64,000 nucleotides of DNA. Source: Gammaproteobacteria bacterium (GTDB taxonomy: Bacteria > Pseudomonadota > Gammaproteobacteria > Steroidobacterales > Foliamicaceae). The position numbers and the translations under genes were made by a program. Below, one piece after another: positions 34,693 to 42,904 of the stretch. The notes under the pieces were generated by a model. The model searched no databases. It saw only the letters and a list, made by a program, of their open reading frames with translations, and was not told the origin of the DNA. Numbering within the stretch: the stretch's first letter is position 1; each line of letters starts with the position of its first letter. The stretch is from positions 62,001-126,000 of the forward strand of contig VXYS01000004.1 of NCBI GenBank assembly GCA_009845905.1, given 5' to 3'.

Positions 34693-35652
34693 GTGAACCG
34701 GACGGAGCTTCCCTGGCTGGAGCCTCTTGAGGCCGAACTCGCGGCCCAGATCAATTCAGGCCAACTTGCCCATGCCCTGCTGGTCCACGGCCAGCGCGGC
34801 ACCGGCAAGCGGCGCCTTGCCGCCTGGCTCGCGCAGGAGTTACTGGGTTCCGACCGACCTGTATGGCCCGCCGAGTCCGCCCCGGAGACCACGCTGCACG
34901 CGAATCTTCACCCGGCCGCACCGGAGCCGGGCAAGCTGCTCTCGGTGGAGCGCATCCGGGAACTCATCGATTTCATGCTGCTGAGCACCTACGGATCGGG
35001 CGCGCGCGTTGCGGCTGTCTGCCCGGCCGAGTCAATGACGCGATCGGCCGCCAACAGCCTGCTGAAGATCCTCGAGGAACCGCGTCCGAACAGCTACATC
35101 CTCCTGGTCGCGGACGATCCGGCGCAACTGCCGGCCACGATCATCAGCCGCTGCCGCCTGCTGCGTTCTCCGGCCGTACCCCGCGAAGCGGCGCTGGCCT
35201 GGCTGGCGCAGCAGGAACCGGATGCGAACTGGGAAAACGCCTTGCGCCTGGCTGGAGGCGGGCCGCTTGCGGCGCGGCAATTGCATGCCGATGGCCTCGA
35301 CGAACGTGCCAGGACAATGAGCGGCCAGCTGGCCGGTCTGGAGCGGCGGGCGTCCACGCCGCTGGAAGTGGCGCGAAGCTGGAAGGACCTGCCGATGCGG
35401 TTTTGCTGCGATTTCCTGTTCCGTTGCGCGTTTCGCCGGATCAGCGACTGGACCGCAAGCGAAAATAATGCCTACAAGCAGAGATTTTCGGTCTTGTCCA
35501 CGGATTTGCAGGAGGCAATGATCAGGTACGGTTTTGGTCACCTGGACAACGTCATGGATTGCCGACGCATTGAACGCTTCACGCCGAACGCGGAACTGGC
35601 CGTAACGGTGCTGCTCAAGGACTGGTACGGGGGATTCGGCACGCAGCGATGA
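34693..35652 (+). CDS. holB: DNA polymerase III delta' subunit
   Basis: A 319-residue clamp-loader subunit with GTG start. 'ALLVHGQRGTGKRRLAAWLA' is the vestigial P-loop (the residue after GK is Arg, so nucleotide binding is unlikely, as is known for delta'). 'NSLLKILEEPRPNSYILLVAD' and 'ATIISRCRLLRSP' with the SRC motif are diagnostic. The four-cysteine zinc module found after the P-loop in most delta' proteins is missing; that region reads 'RPVWPAESAPETTLHANLH'. It ends with ATGA overlap into pilZ. Confidence 0.92.
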   Translation: MNRTELPWLEPLEAELAAQINSGQLAHALLVHGQRGTGKRRLAAWLAQELLGSDRPVWPAESAPETTLHANLHPAAPEPGKLLSVERIRELIDFMLLSTYGSGARVAAVCPAESMTRSAANSLLKILEEPRPNSYILLVADDPAQLPATIISRCRLLRSPAVPREAALAWLAQQEPDANWENALRLAGGGPLAARQLHADGLDERARTMSGQLAGLERRASTPLEVARSWKDLPMRFCCDFLFRCAFRRISDWTASENNAYKQRFSVLSTDLQEAMIRYGFGHLDNVMDCRRIERFTPNAELAVTVLLKDWYGGFGTQR

Positions 35653-35984
35653 GCATTCCCGGCTTCTACTCCCTGGTGCTGGAGGACGCCGATTCGCTTT
35701 CCGCGGCCTGGCTGCCGTTTCTCGACCCGGGCGGACTGTTCGTCGGGACCCGTCGGGATCATTTCCCGGGAGAAGAGGTCGTGCTGCTGCTGCAACTTCC
35801 CGACGGCGAAAAGCGCAGCGTCGCCGGCAGCATCGCCTGGATAAGCGCGGAAGAGCTTTCCGGGCAGCCTCCAGGCGCCGGCGTTGCCCTCGACGGCGAC
35901 GAAGGAGAGGCGCTGGCTGAAAAAATCAGACGAATCGTGGGCGACGGGCCTTCACCGGCCGAAGCACTCCTGGCCCGCTGCTGA
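35649..35984 (+). CDS. pilZ: PilZ-domain type IV pilus assembly protein
   Basis: A 111-residue protein that starts in an ATGA overlap with holB. 'WLPFLDPGGLFVGTRRDHFPGEEVVLLLQLPDG' matches the type IV pilus PilZ protein rather than c-di-GMP receptors: the N-terminal RxxxR and the full D/NxSxxG motifs are absent. Such PilZ proteins bind PilB-associated factors and are needed for pilus assembly. Genomic order after holB supports the call. The pilus structural genes are not in this window. Confidence 0.88.
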   Translation: MSIPGFYSLVLEDADSLSAAWLPFLDPGGLFVGTRRDHFPGEEVVLLLQLPDGEKRSVAGSIAWISAEELSGQPPGAGVALDGDEGEALAEKIRRIVGDGPSPAEALLARC

Positions 35985-35998
35985 AGCGCGCCAGCGCT

Positions 35999-37738
35999 TC
36001 AGCGCCAGCCGGAGAAACGTACTACGCGTTGCGGGGCGATCTGGACGCGACATTCGGGGCGCAGCTTTTCGGCGCCCAGCAGGTACCAGTAGCGGCGATG
36101 GGCATAGCCCAGGCGAACTCCCGAATTGCCGGTGAAACACCAGTTTCGATACTCTTCCGGCGCCAGCAACATCCGGTCGGGAGCTTCTCCGAGCCAGGCC
36201 GAAGCGTCCAGGATTTCCTGGCGGCGATCGGCGCGACGGCGCCCGAAGTGGGTGACCGGCCGGTCCATGTGCAGCATCTGCTGGGCCCGCCAGTCGGCCA
36301 GTCCCAGTTCCGTGCCCTCGGGAAGTGCCTGTAGCGCCGCTACGGTAATCGTCTTGCCGGAACGCCCCTCGTTGAGCAGCGAGAACGAGCCCCAGCCCAG
36401 CAGCATCCAGAAAAGAACGATGATGCACACCGTGACCGCGGGCGCCCTGCGGCTGCCGGCGGACAACAAGCCTGCCAAGCCCGCCGCGCTGGCCACGATC
36501 ACCAGCGGCACGACCACGGGATGGACCGAGTTGATCTCCAGAAGCAGCACGAGCCGTCCCGGATTCAGAAGGTTGAACCAGAAGGGAGATCCGTCCGAAA
36601 GCGATGTCACGGCGGGCTCGTCGGCCGGTGTCACGCCGTACACGCTCAGCATGGAAAAAAGCAGAACCAGCAGCACGGCCATCATTCCGATCCAGAGCGT
36701 GAGGCGGCAATTCCTGCGCTGCAGAGCGCCGGCAAGATGCGGCCCGCAGGCAAGCGCCAGCGCCGGAATGATCGGCAGAAAATCGGCCGCCCGCTTCGCC
36801 TGACTGACGGAAATGAGAAGCAGGACCGCGGCTGCCCAGACGATGAAACAGAGCAGGGCGGGGTCGCGTGCGCGCAGGCCGTCCCCCCAGCCGTAGCGGA
36901 CCCAGGGAAGCGTCAGCACAAGGGGGAAACAGGCCCAGGGAGCCACCTGCAAAACGTAGTACCAGAACGGGTAGAGGTCGCTCCACGACGCGGGGCCGCG
37001 GCCCAGAGGCCAGGCTTCCGGCAAGGCCAGCCTGTAAGCGGCCACGGCTTCGCTGTCGGAGCCCCAGAGCACGGCCAGCCAGGCCGCCGGGATCGCCAAG
37101 AGCACGGCAAGTCCCAACAGCAACCTGAGGTTCCACCGGGCCGGCCTCAACAACCAGCCGCGACGCGCCGCCCAGAGCCACGGCGCCAGCAACAGGAGCG
37201 GTAACAGGCCGGAAATGTCGATCAGCAAACCCAGCGCGCAAGCCAGGCAGCCGAGAACGAAATGGCCCCAGGCGGTCCCCAGCAAAAGGTGCCGAGACAG
37301 CCCGTAGAGCCCGGACACGATGAAGAAGCACAACACCACGTCGCCCCCGGCGCCGTGCGCCTGCAATGCGAACTGCACGCAGCCCAGCATTGCGACCCCG
37401 GCCCAGAAACCGGCGGCATCGTCCCAGAGCCGGCGGGCCAGGTCGCAGGTCATCCACAGCATGCCGATGCCAGCCAGCAGCGAAGGCAACAGGAACCCGA
37501 TCCTCATGCCGAACAGCCACTGAAAAACCGCCAGAATCCATAGGTATAGCGGCCCTTCCTTGACGAACAATTCACCGGCGAGCGTGGGCGCCAGCCAGTC
37601 GCCGGAACTGAGCATTTCCGCGGCCGCGAGCGCGTTTTCCGGCTCGTTGGGCGGCCAGGGATCGCGCAGGCCGAAACCCGCGGTCAGGATCAGCAGTGCG
37701 GCGCCGAACAGGATCAGCGAACGGAACCGGTCTCTCAT
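35999..37738 (-). CDS. ArnT/GT39-type integral membrane glycosyltransferase
   Basis: A 579-residue protein with about eleven to thirteen transmembrane helices. The first periplasmic loop, 'GLRDPWPPNEPENALAAAEM', contains the acidic pair used by GT-C enzymes, followed by 'LFVKEGPLYLWILAVFQWLFG', as in ArnT-like transferases. They move a sugar from polyprenyl phosphate to lipid A or another acceptor. The C-terminal 200 residues are soluble and periplasmic. Start at 37738 is taken since the upstream ATG (37768) precedes a poorer N-terminus. It is convergent with pilZ. Confidence 0.82.
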   Translation of the reverse strand: MRDRFRSLILFGAALLILTAGFGLRDPWPPNEPENALAAAEMLSSGDWLAPTLAGELFVKEGPLYLWILAVFQWLFGMRIGFLLPSLLAGIGMLWMTCDLARRLWDDAAGFWAGVAMLGCVQFALQAHGAGGDVVLCFFIVSGLYGLSRHLLLGTAWGHFVLGCLACALGLLIDISGLLPLLLLAPWLWAARRGWLLRPARWNLRLLLGLAVLLAIPAAWLAVLWGSDSEAVAAYRLALPEAWPLGRGPASWSDLYPFWYYVLQVAPWACFPLVLTLPWVRYGWGDGLRARDPALLCFIVWAAAVLLLISVSQAKRAADFLPIIPALALACGPHLAGALQRRNCRLTLWIGMMAVLLVLLFSMLSVYGVTPADEPAVTSLSDGSPFWFNLLNPGRLVLLLEINSVHPVVVPLVIVASAAGLAGLLSAGSRRAPAVTVCIIVLFWMLLGWGSFSLLNEGRSGKTITVAALQALPEGTELGLADWRAQQMLHMDRPVTHFGRRRADRRQEILDASAWLGEAPDRMLLAPEEYRNWCFTGNSGVRLGYAHRRYWYLLGAEKLRPECRVQIAPQRVVRFSGWR

Positions 37739-37769
37739 ATGGCAAGTGTATCGCTCCGCGGGCCACACT

Positions 37770-37775
37770 TATAAT
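37770..37775 (+). promoter_or_regulatory. Putative -10 box of the ferredoxin reductase gene
   Basis: TATAAT followed by CCCGTTCGCG lies 31 bp before the ATG at 37807, within the 68-bp divergent gap to the GT39 gene. TGTATC at 37747-37752 is a weak -35 candidate at 17-bp spacing. Confidence 0.4.
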
Positions 37776-37806
37776 CCCGTTCGCGACTACCGGCGCCCGG
37801 AAGCCT

Positions 37807-38838
37807 ATGACCATACGAACCGATGCACTGATAGTTGGCGCGGGTCCCTGCGGGCTTTTCCAGGTGTTTGAACTGGGGCTGCTCGGCATCAGCGCACACT
37901 TGGTCGATGCCCTGCGGGAGCCCGGCGGGCAATGCACGGAACTCTACCCGGACAAGCCGATCTATGACATTCCGGCCATCCCGGTGCTCAACGCCCAGGA
38001 CCTGGTGGATGCCCTGCTGAAGCAGATCGAACCCTTCAACCCGACCTTTCACCTGGGTGAGGAAGTGACGGTGGTCCGGCCGCTCGGAGAAGGGGAGGGC
38101 TTTCACGTCGAAACCGGGGCCGGGACGCAATTTCAGGCAAAAACGATTTTTCTCGCCGGCGGGGTGGGCTCATTTCAACCCCGCAAGCTGCGCCTGGAAG
38201 GCGCCGAGACCCTGGAAGGCCGGCAGCTTCATTACCGGGTAAAGGACTCCTCGCGTTTCCGCGGCAGGCGCCTGCTGATACTCGGTGGCGGCGACTCAGC
38301 GCTGGATTGGGCGCTGGAACTGAACAGAATCGCCGAATCGGTGACGCTGGCGCATCGGCGCGACGAGTATCGCGCTGCGCCGGCTTCGGTAGCGCAGTTC
38401 AAAGAACTCGTCGCGCAGGGCAGGGCGCAACTGTTTGAGAAAGCCCGCGCGACCGGCCTGCACCTTACCGGGGAAGATCTCTCGGCGGTCACCCTTAGTG
38501 TTGAGGAAGTTGAAAGAGATCCTCTGGAAGTGGATGATTTATTGGTTTTTTTCGGATTGGCGCCTAAGCTGGGCCCGATTGCCGACTGGGGCCTGGACCT
38601 GAACCGCAAGACCGTGAACGTGGATCCGGAAAAGTTCCAGACCAACGTGCCCGGAATCTTCGCCATCGGCGATATCTGCCACTATCCGGGCAAGAAGAAG
38701 CTGATCCTGAGTGGTTTTCACGAAGCCGCGCTGGCAGCTTTCGCGGCCAAGGCGATACTTACGCCCGGCAAGAAGGTTCACCTGCAGTACACGACCACCA
38801 GCCCGATCATGCACAAGCGCCTGGGGCTTTCCGACTGA
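37807..38838 (+). CDS. Ferredoxin/flavodoxin-NADP reductase, thioredoxin-reductase-like
   Basis: A 343-residue FAD/NADP flavoprotein. FAD loop 'LIVGAGPCGLFQVFEL' at residues 8-23, 'EPGGQCTELYPDKPIYDIPA', NADP loop 'LILGGGDSALDWALEL' near 160, and the C-terminal 'YTTTSPIMHKRLG' identify the type II FNR family (YumC-like). The CxxC redox pair of true thioredoxin reductases is missing, as expected. It exchanges electrons between NADPH and ferredoxin or flavodoxin. Start is the ATG at 37807, not the earlier in-frame ATG at 37696 in the GT39 gene. Codons near 38525-38560 are locally AT-rich. Confidence 0.93.
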   Translation: MTIRTDALIVGAGPCGLFQVFELGLLGISAHLVDALREPGGQCTELYPDKPIYDIPAIPVLNAQDLVDALLKQIEPFNPTFHLGEEVTVVRPLGEGEGFHVETGAGTQFQAKTIFLAGGVGSFQPRKLRLEGAETLEGRQLHYRVKDSSRFRGRRLLILGGGDSALDWALELNRIAESVTLAHRRDEYRAAPASVAQFKELVAQGRAQLFEKARATGLHLTGEDLSAVTLSVEEVERDPLEVDDLLVFFGLAPKLGPIADWGLDLNRKTVNVDPEKFQTNVPGIFAIGDICHYPGKKKLILSGFHEAALAAFAAKAILTPGKKVHLQYTTTSPIMHKRLGLSD

Positions 38839-38846
38839 CCAGGGAG

Positions 38847-38886
38847 GGAGGGCGTCCCGCCCTCCGGGAAGGCGGGACGCCTTCCC
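38847..38886. repeat. Head-to-head pair of GGGCGTCCC hairpin repeats
   Basis: GGAGGGCGTCCCGCCCTCC (38847-38865) is followed by GGGAAGGCG-GGA-CGCCTTCCC (38866-38886), the same core in reverse orientation. The stems are 8 and 9 bp with 3-nt loops. The pair sits between the stops of convergent genes, so it may act as a bidirectional terminator, and it resembles REP/BIME organisation. Confidence 0.7.
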
Positions 38887-38904
38887 ACCCAGGGTGTTCA
38901 TGGC

Positions 38905-39477
38905 CTAATCGGCCGGCATGGCCGCCAGCACGGCCTCCTCGAACTGCTCCTCGCTGTGTCCGCCCAGAAGCGTCCGGACGATTGAACCGTCCGGGCCGAT
39001 CACGTAGTTCGCCGGCATGACGCCCGGCCAGAAGGGATCCAGTTCTTCCACCAGCAGATAGTCCTCGAATTCCCCGTTCAGATAGCTGTGCCACTCGGGG
39101 AACCGGGTCTCGATGAATTCCGGCACCAGCCACGCCGCGTCCGCCTGGTCGTCCAGCGATATCGCCACGAGGGCGAACCGGGACGGATCCAGCTTCTCGC
39201 GCAAATTGATCAGCGCGGGAATCTCATGGATGCATGGGCCGCACCAGGTCGCCCAGAAATTGACCAGCACCACCTTGCCCCGGTGACTTTCGAGCAGAGG
39301 CAGCAGATCGTCGGCCCGAACCCACTCAAGCTCTTGCATATCATCGCTTTCCGCCGAATCCGCCGCATTGTTGGCCGGCAAGGCGGCAGGGGAGGCCAGC
39401 GCCAGGATCGCTGCCGCCGTCGCGAGGGCGGCCCACCGTACGGGTGTATGATTTGGGGCTAATCGAACAAGGTTCAC
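38905..39477 (-). CDS. TlpA-like thiol:disulfide oxidoreductase
   Basis: A 190-residue periplasmic thioredoxin-fold protein. 'VVLVNFWATWCGPCIHEIPAL' holds Cys79 and Cys82, and a cis-Pro region is seen in 'GVMPANYVIGPDGSIV'. The N-terminal 35 residues form a signal sequence or anchor. The start is uncertain: GTG at 39477 follows GGTGGA and avoids overlap with the divergent gene, whereas the ATG at 39555 would overlap that gene by 65 bp. Only 13 bp separate the two divergent starts, so each promoter must lie within the other gene's 5' region. It could keep a partner's cysteines reduced. Confidence 0.85.
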   Translation of the reverse strand: MNLVRLAPNHTPVRWAALATAAAILALASPAALPANNAADSAESDDMQELEWVRADDLLPLLESHRGKVVLVNFWATWCGPCIHEIPALINLREKLDPSRFALVAISLDDQADAAWLVPEFIETRFPEWHSYLNGEFEDYLLVEELDPFWPGVMPANYVIGPDGSIVRTLLGGHSEEQFEEAVLAAMPAD

Positions 39478-39490
39478 CGGAGTCCACCGT

Positions 39491-40882
39491 ATGTTGAAAA
39501 AAGCATACCTTAGCGCATTGGCGCTCTTGGCCGCGTTTCTGTTCCTGCCGTCCACGGCCTGGACACAAGCCGAGATTCTCTACCAGAACGAGTTGGGGTT
39601 GCCGGACAGGGCGGCATTCAGCCCCGAGGTCGCGGTATCCGGCAGCGGCGAAGTGTACGTCGTGTTTCTGGACCGGCCCGACCCGACCGCGCCGCCTCCG
39701 AAGCGCAAGCACGGCGAACACAGCCATCGTTCCTCGGTGGACCTGTGGATTGCCCGTTCCGACGACGGCGGATCCAGTTTTCAGGCGCCGTCCATGGTCA
39801 ACCATGAACATGGCGTGATCTGGGGCTTCCAGGTCAGCAAGCCGCGGGTCAACATTGACGATCACGGCACCGTGCACATTTTTTATCCGGGCAACGCGCA
39901 GTCCAGTCAGACGCGGTTGGACGTCATCGCCTCGCAATACACGCGCTCGCTCGACAAGGGCGCCACGTTCTCCGAACCCGTCATGCTGAATTCGCACGTC
40001 AAGAAGGACGGGCGAGGGCTGTTGGGCGAAGAGCTGGGCGCGGCGCATGCCTTCGGCACCATGGGAGTGGCGCCCGACGGCACCGTTCACACGTTCTGGC
40101 TCGACACCCGTTACATGGGCGATCCCAGCATGGGGGCGACGCTGTTCACCGCGTCATCGAAAGACGGCGGGGCGACATTCGGCACCGAGATTGAATTCGC
40201 GCGTGACGTGGTCTGTCCCTGCTGTCAGCTGGTAGCAGACTTCGTGGGCGACGAGGCCGTGCTGGTGTCCTACCGGCACGTCTTCGACGACGGTTCGCGC
40301 GACAGCGTCGTGCTGCGTTCCACGGACGACGGGCAAACCTGGCCCGAACTGGCGCGCTTGCCGATCGACCCCTGGTATATCGGCGGCTGCCCGCTCAAGC
40401 CCACCGACATGGCCGTAAACGAGAACTACGTGTATTCCGTATCCTTCTCCGCCGGCCCCGAACAACAGGGCATCTGGTTCAGCCGCTCGCGGAACGCCGC
40501 CCTCGACTTCGAGGAAGCCATGCACCTGCACCCGGACTCAAAGTACAGCGATGCGCCGGTCATTACCGTGACGCCGAGCGGGGTAGTGCGGGTCGTCTGG
40601 CATTCGCGCGAGGGGCGCAAGAGCCCGTACCGGCTGTATATGTCGGAGTCCTACGACCACGGCGAAACCTTTACGGCACCCTGGGAGCTGCCAACACCTG
40701 AAGAAGGCCAGTCACGCTTCCCGGTATTGGCGACGGATGCCGACGGGAATTCACATGTGGCCTGGGAGCAGCAGGTCAAGATCGGCGAAATCGTGACCAC
40801 CGAAGTGCACGTCATGGGCATCGCAGCGCCCAGCACAGGTCCCACGACGGTCATCGCCAGCCTCGGCCAGGGCGCCGAATAG
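39491..40882 (+). CDS. Secreted BNR/Asp-box beta-propeller protein with CPCC motif
   Basis: A 463-residue exported protein (signal peptide about 1-25, ending TAWTQA). Five Asp-box turns, SDDGGSSF, SLDKGATF, SKDGGATF, STDDGQTW and SYDHGETF, define a sialidase-type six-bladed propeller. No FRIP motif or catalytic Tyr/Glu pair is recognisable, so sialidase activity is doubtful. A 'VVCPCCQLVADF' segment and a downstream 'IGGCPLKP' give four cysteines that could bind metal or form disulfides; a cluster of histidines 'KHGEHSH' is near residue 75. Its closest neighbour is the divergent TlpA-like redoxin, which may service those cysteines. Confidence 0.8.
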   Translation: MLKKAYLSALALLAAFLFLPSTAWTQAEILYQNELGLPDRAAFSPEVAVSGSGEVYVVFLDRPDPTAPPPKRKHGEHSHRSSVDLWIARSDDGGSSFQAPSMVNHEHGVIWGFQVSKPRVNIDDHGTVHIFYPGNAQSSQTRLDVIASQYTRSLDKGATFSEPVMLNSHVKKDGRGLLGEELGAAHAFGTMGVAPDGTVHTFWLDTRYMGDPSMGATLFTASSKDGGATFGTEIEFARDVVCPCCQLVADFVGDEAVLVSYRHVFDDGSRDSVVLRSTDDGQTWPELARLPIDPWYIGGCPLKPTDMAVNENYVYSVSFSAGPEQQGIWFSRSRNAALDFEEAMHLHPDSKYSDAPVITVTPSGVVRVVWHSREGRKSPYRLYMSESYDHGETFTAPWELPTPEEGQSRFPVLATDADGNSHVAWEQQVKIGEIVTTEVHVMGIAAPSTGPTTVIASLGQGAE

Positions 40883-40887
40883 CAAAC

Positions 40888-40907
40888 AGCCGCCTTCGCG
40901 GCTTTCT
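40888..40907 (+). terminator. Probable Rho-independent terminator
   Basis: AGCCGC-CTTC-GCGGCT followed by TTCT lies 5 bp after the propeller gene stop. The 6-bp GC stem with a stable CTTC tetraloop is good, but the T-tract is short. Confidence 0.5.
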
Positions 40908-40965
40908 CGCGGTCCCCCCGCAGCGCGGTCAAGCGGGTGCGGGTCCGTAACGCGCTGACGAGCGT

Positions 40966-41631
40966 CTAGAACGGCTTGGCGAGGCCGAGATAGGCCAGCG
41001 CCAGCGACGTACCCCAGAACAGGTATACGACCTTTTTCGACCGCCCGAGCATCGTGGTGAAGATGGCCTCCACCTCCGGCGTCGAGCCTTCGGCGGCCAG
41101 TCGCCGGAATCCGGTCCCGATGTCGGCAACGTAGGACCTGAGCCACAGGCCGAGGTACACCAGCACGCCGAACAGCATCACCTTCAGCCCCAGCCAGTTG
41201 CTGCCGAACCCGACGTCCATCACCAGCGACACGGCGCCGGCCAGCACGAGAACGGGCGCGACGACCCACCGGATGCGGTTGTCGATCACGCGAAAGGTGC
41301 TGCCGGCGGAGGGGCCCTTGTTCAGGTAAACCGCCCAGGAGAGCACCAGCCAGGCCAGAAAAACGATCCAGACCAGCCAGAGCCAGGTTCCCGTGATCGG
41401 ACTGAGGCCCAGACTGTCCGCCAGCGTAAGACCCACCGGGAACATGAGGATCAGGCAGGACCGCGGCACCAGGTCAATCCAAAGCATGGCGGTGAGGAAG
41501 CGCCGGCGTTCCTCGATCGGGAGTTCCGCCTTGCAGATGTAGTGGGTCGTGACATAGACGCCCCAGTCCGGTCCCAGCCAATAGACGAACAGCACCAGGT
41601 GCGCGTAGAGGACGAAAGTGTGAAAATCCAT
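40966..41631 (-). CDS. Polytopic membrane protein (paralogue of 9152-9904)
   Basis: A 221-residue protein with about six predicted transmembrane helices. 'HLVLFVYWLGPDWGVYVTTHY' and 'MLWIDLVPRSCLILMFPVGL' align with 'HLVLFAYWLGGDIGVFYSTRM' and 'MMWIDLLPRLCLSMMLTVGG' in the 9152-9904 protein, showing common ancestry. The shared His, the Trp-Leu-Gly-x-Asp, and the Trp-Ile-Asp-Leu-x-Pro-Arg-x-Cys blocks are probably functional. A strong AGAGGT site lies 6 bp before the ATG. It follows the Cfa-like gene on the same strand after 49 bp with its own palindromic promoter region. Function unknown. Confidence 0.72.
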   Translation of the reverse strand: MDFHTFVLYAHLVLFVYWLGPDWGVYVTTHYICKAELPIEERRRFLTAMLWIDLVPRSCLILMFPVGLTLADSLGLSPITGTWLWLVWIVFLAWLVLSWAVYLNKGPSAGSTFRVIDNRIRWVVAPVLVLAGAVSLVMDVGFGSNWLGLKVMLFGVLVYLGLWLRSYVADIGTGFRRLAAEGSTPEVEAIFTTMLGRSKKVVYLFWGTSLALAYLGLAKPF

Positions 41632-41649
41632 AACTTACCTCTTACTTTA

Positions 41650-41665
41650 CATAATATACATTATG
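41650..41665. promoter_or_regulatory. AT-rich 16-bp dyad upstream of the membrane protein gene
   Basis: CATAAT-ATAC-ATTATG is a perfect dyad with 6-bp arms, 19 bp before the ATG at 41631 and inside a 49-bp AT-rich gap. Size and position would suit a small operator or a promoter -10 region. Confidence 0.4.
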
Positions 41666-41680
41666 CCCAATCTATCGGGA

Positions 41681-42904
41681 TCAACGCGCCAACGGTTTGG
41701 CAAAGAGAACTTGCGCGTCCCCTATCGTGCGCTCCGCAAACCCGGCCTCGCAGTACCGGAAGTAGAACTCGTACATGCGCAGGAACTCGCTGGAGTATCC
41801 AAGCTCCTTCGCCGCGCCCCAGTTCCTGCGCAGCGCCTCCGCCCACAGCCGCAACGTGCGCACGTAGTGGCTGCCGATATCTTCCATGCGCACCAGTCGG
41901 AAGTCCGTCCGCCGTCGCACCGCGCCCATGATCGCCTCGACTGACGGCAGAAAGCCTCCCGGAAAGATGTAGCGCTTGATGAAATCCACCCGTTTGACCG
42001 CGGCCCGGTAGGACTGGTCCTTAATCGTTATGGCCTGGAGCACCATCCGGCCGTCCGGCTTCAGCAACTCGCTGCAGCGCTTGAAGAACAGGTCCAGGTA
42101 CTGGGCGCCCACCGCTTCGATCATTTCAATGGATATCAACCGGTCGAACTGCCCGCCGGTGTCCCGATAGTCCTGCATCCGGATCTCCACCCGATCTTCA
42201 AGACCCTCCGCCTTGACCCGCTGCACGGCCTCCGCGTGCTGCCGCTCGGAAATCGTGATGCTCACCACCCTGCAGCCGTATTTCCGCGCCATGTGGATGG
42301 CGCAGGCGCCCCAGCCGCTGCCGATTTCCAGAACGCGCAGGCCGGGTTTCAGTTGCAGCATTTCGCACAAACGGTCCAGTTTGGCGATCGAGGCTTCCTC
42401 CAGGCTGGCGTCCTCCGAACGAAAATACGCACAGGAATACAGCATTGTTGGATCGAGGAACAACTGAAAGAAGTCGTTCCCGACGTCGTAATGCGCGGAA
42501 ATGTTGCGCCGGGAGCCTGAGCGGGTATTGCGGCGCAGCGCGTGCCCTATCCGGTGTGAAACCCCGCCCAGCGCCGACAACGGGCCGCCCAGGCCCTCCA
42601 GAACGTCCTGTTCGCGCAGCATCATCCTCAGCAGGCCGGCCAGATCCCGCGAGCGCCACTGGCCGTCCATGAACGACTCCGCCGCGCCCAGTGCCCCACC
42701 GGTCGCGATCGCTCGCCAGCAGCCGCTGTCCAGCACTTCCATAGTGGCCAGGGGAAGATCGCCCGAACTCCCCTGCCCGCCCAGGACAACTCTTTGGCCT
42801 GCCTCCAGCACTTCCAGCCGGCCGTTCTCAAGCCCGGCCAGGCGCTTTTGCACCGGCCGCCGCCACATCGAGGCAGGCAGATCAACCTTCTCCTGCGCGT
42901 TCAC
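41681..42904 (-). CDS. Cyclopropane-fatty-acyl-phospholipid synthase-type methyltransferase
   Basis: A 407-residue enzyme. GTG at 42904 is chosen for its GTGA overlap with the DUF1365 stop. A poorly conserved lipid-binding N-terminal domain is followed by the Cfa core: 'NISAHYDVGNDFFQLFLDPTM', 'YSCAYF', the SAM site 'VLEIGSGWGACAIHMA' and 'ISIEMIEAVG'. Cfa enzymes add a methylene from SAM to unsaturated phospholipid chains; related UfaM-like enzymes add a methyl instead. The gene order FAD oxidoreductase-DUF1365-Cfa is widely conserved in proteobacteria. Confidence 0.93.
   Translation of the reverse strand: MNAQEKVDLPASMWRRPVQKRLAGLENGRLEVLEAGQRVVLGGQGSSGDLPLATMEVLDSGCWRAIATGGALGAAESFMDGQWRSRDLAGLLRMMLREQDVLEGLGGPLSALGGVSHRIGHALRRNTRSGSRRNISAHYDVGNDFFQLFLDPTMLYSCAYFRSEDASLEEASIAKLDRLCEMLQLKPGLRVLEIGSGWGACAIHMARKYGCRVVSITISERQHAEAVQRVKAEGLEDRVEIRMQDYRDTGGQFDRLISIEMIEAVGAQYLDLFFKRCSELLKPDGRMVLQAITIKDQSYRAAVKRVDFIKRYIFPGGFLPSVEAIMGAVRRRTDFRLVRMEDIGSHYVRTLRLWAEALRRNWGAAKELGYSSEFLRMYEFYFRYCEAGFAERTIGDAQVLFAKPLAR

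Noticed and set aside
39478..39555. Longer TlpA start at 39555
   Set aside because: It would overlap the divergent propeller gene by 65 bp and add a stretch that precedes, rather than forms, the signal sequence.
39491..40882. True sialidase
   Set aside because: Asp-box repeats fit the fold, but no FRIP motif or catalytic Arg triad and Tyr/Glu pair could be found.
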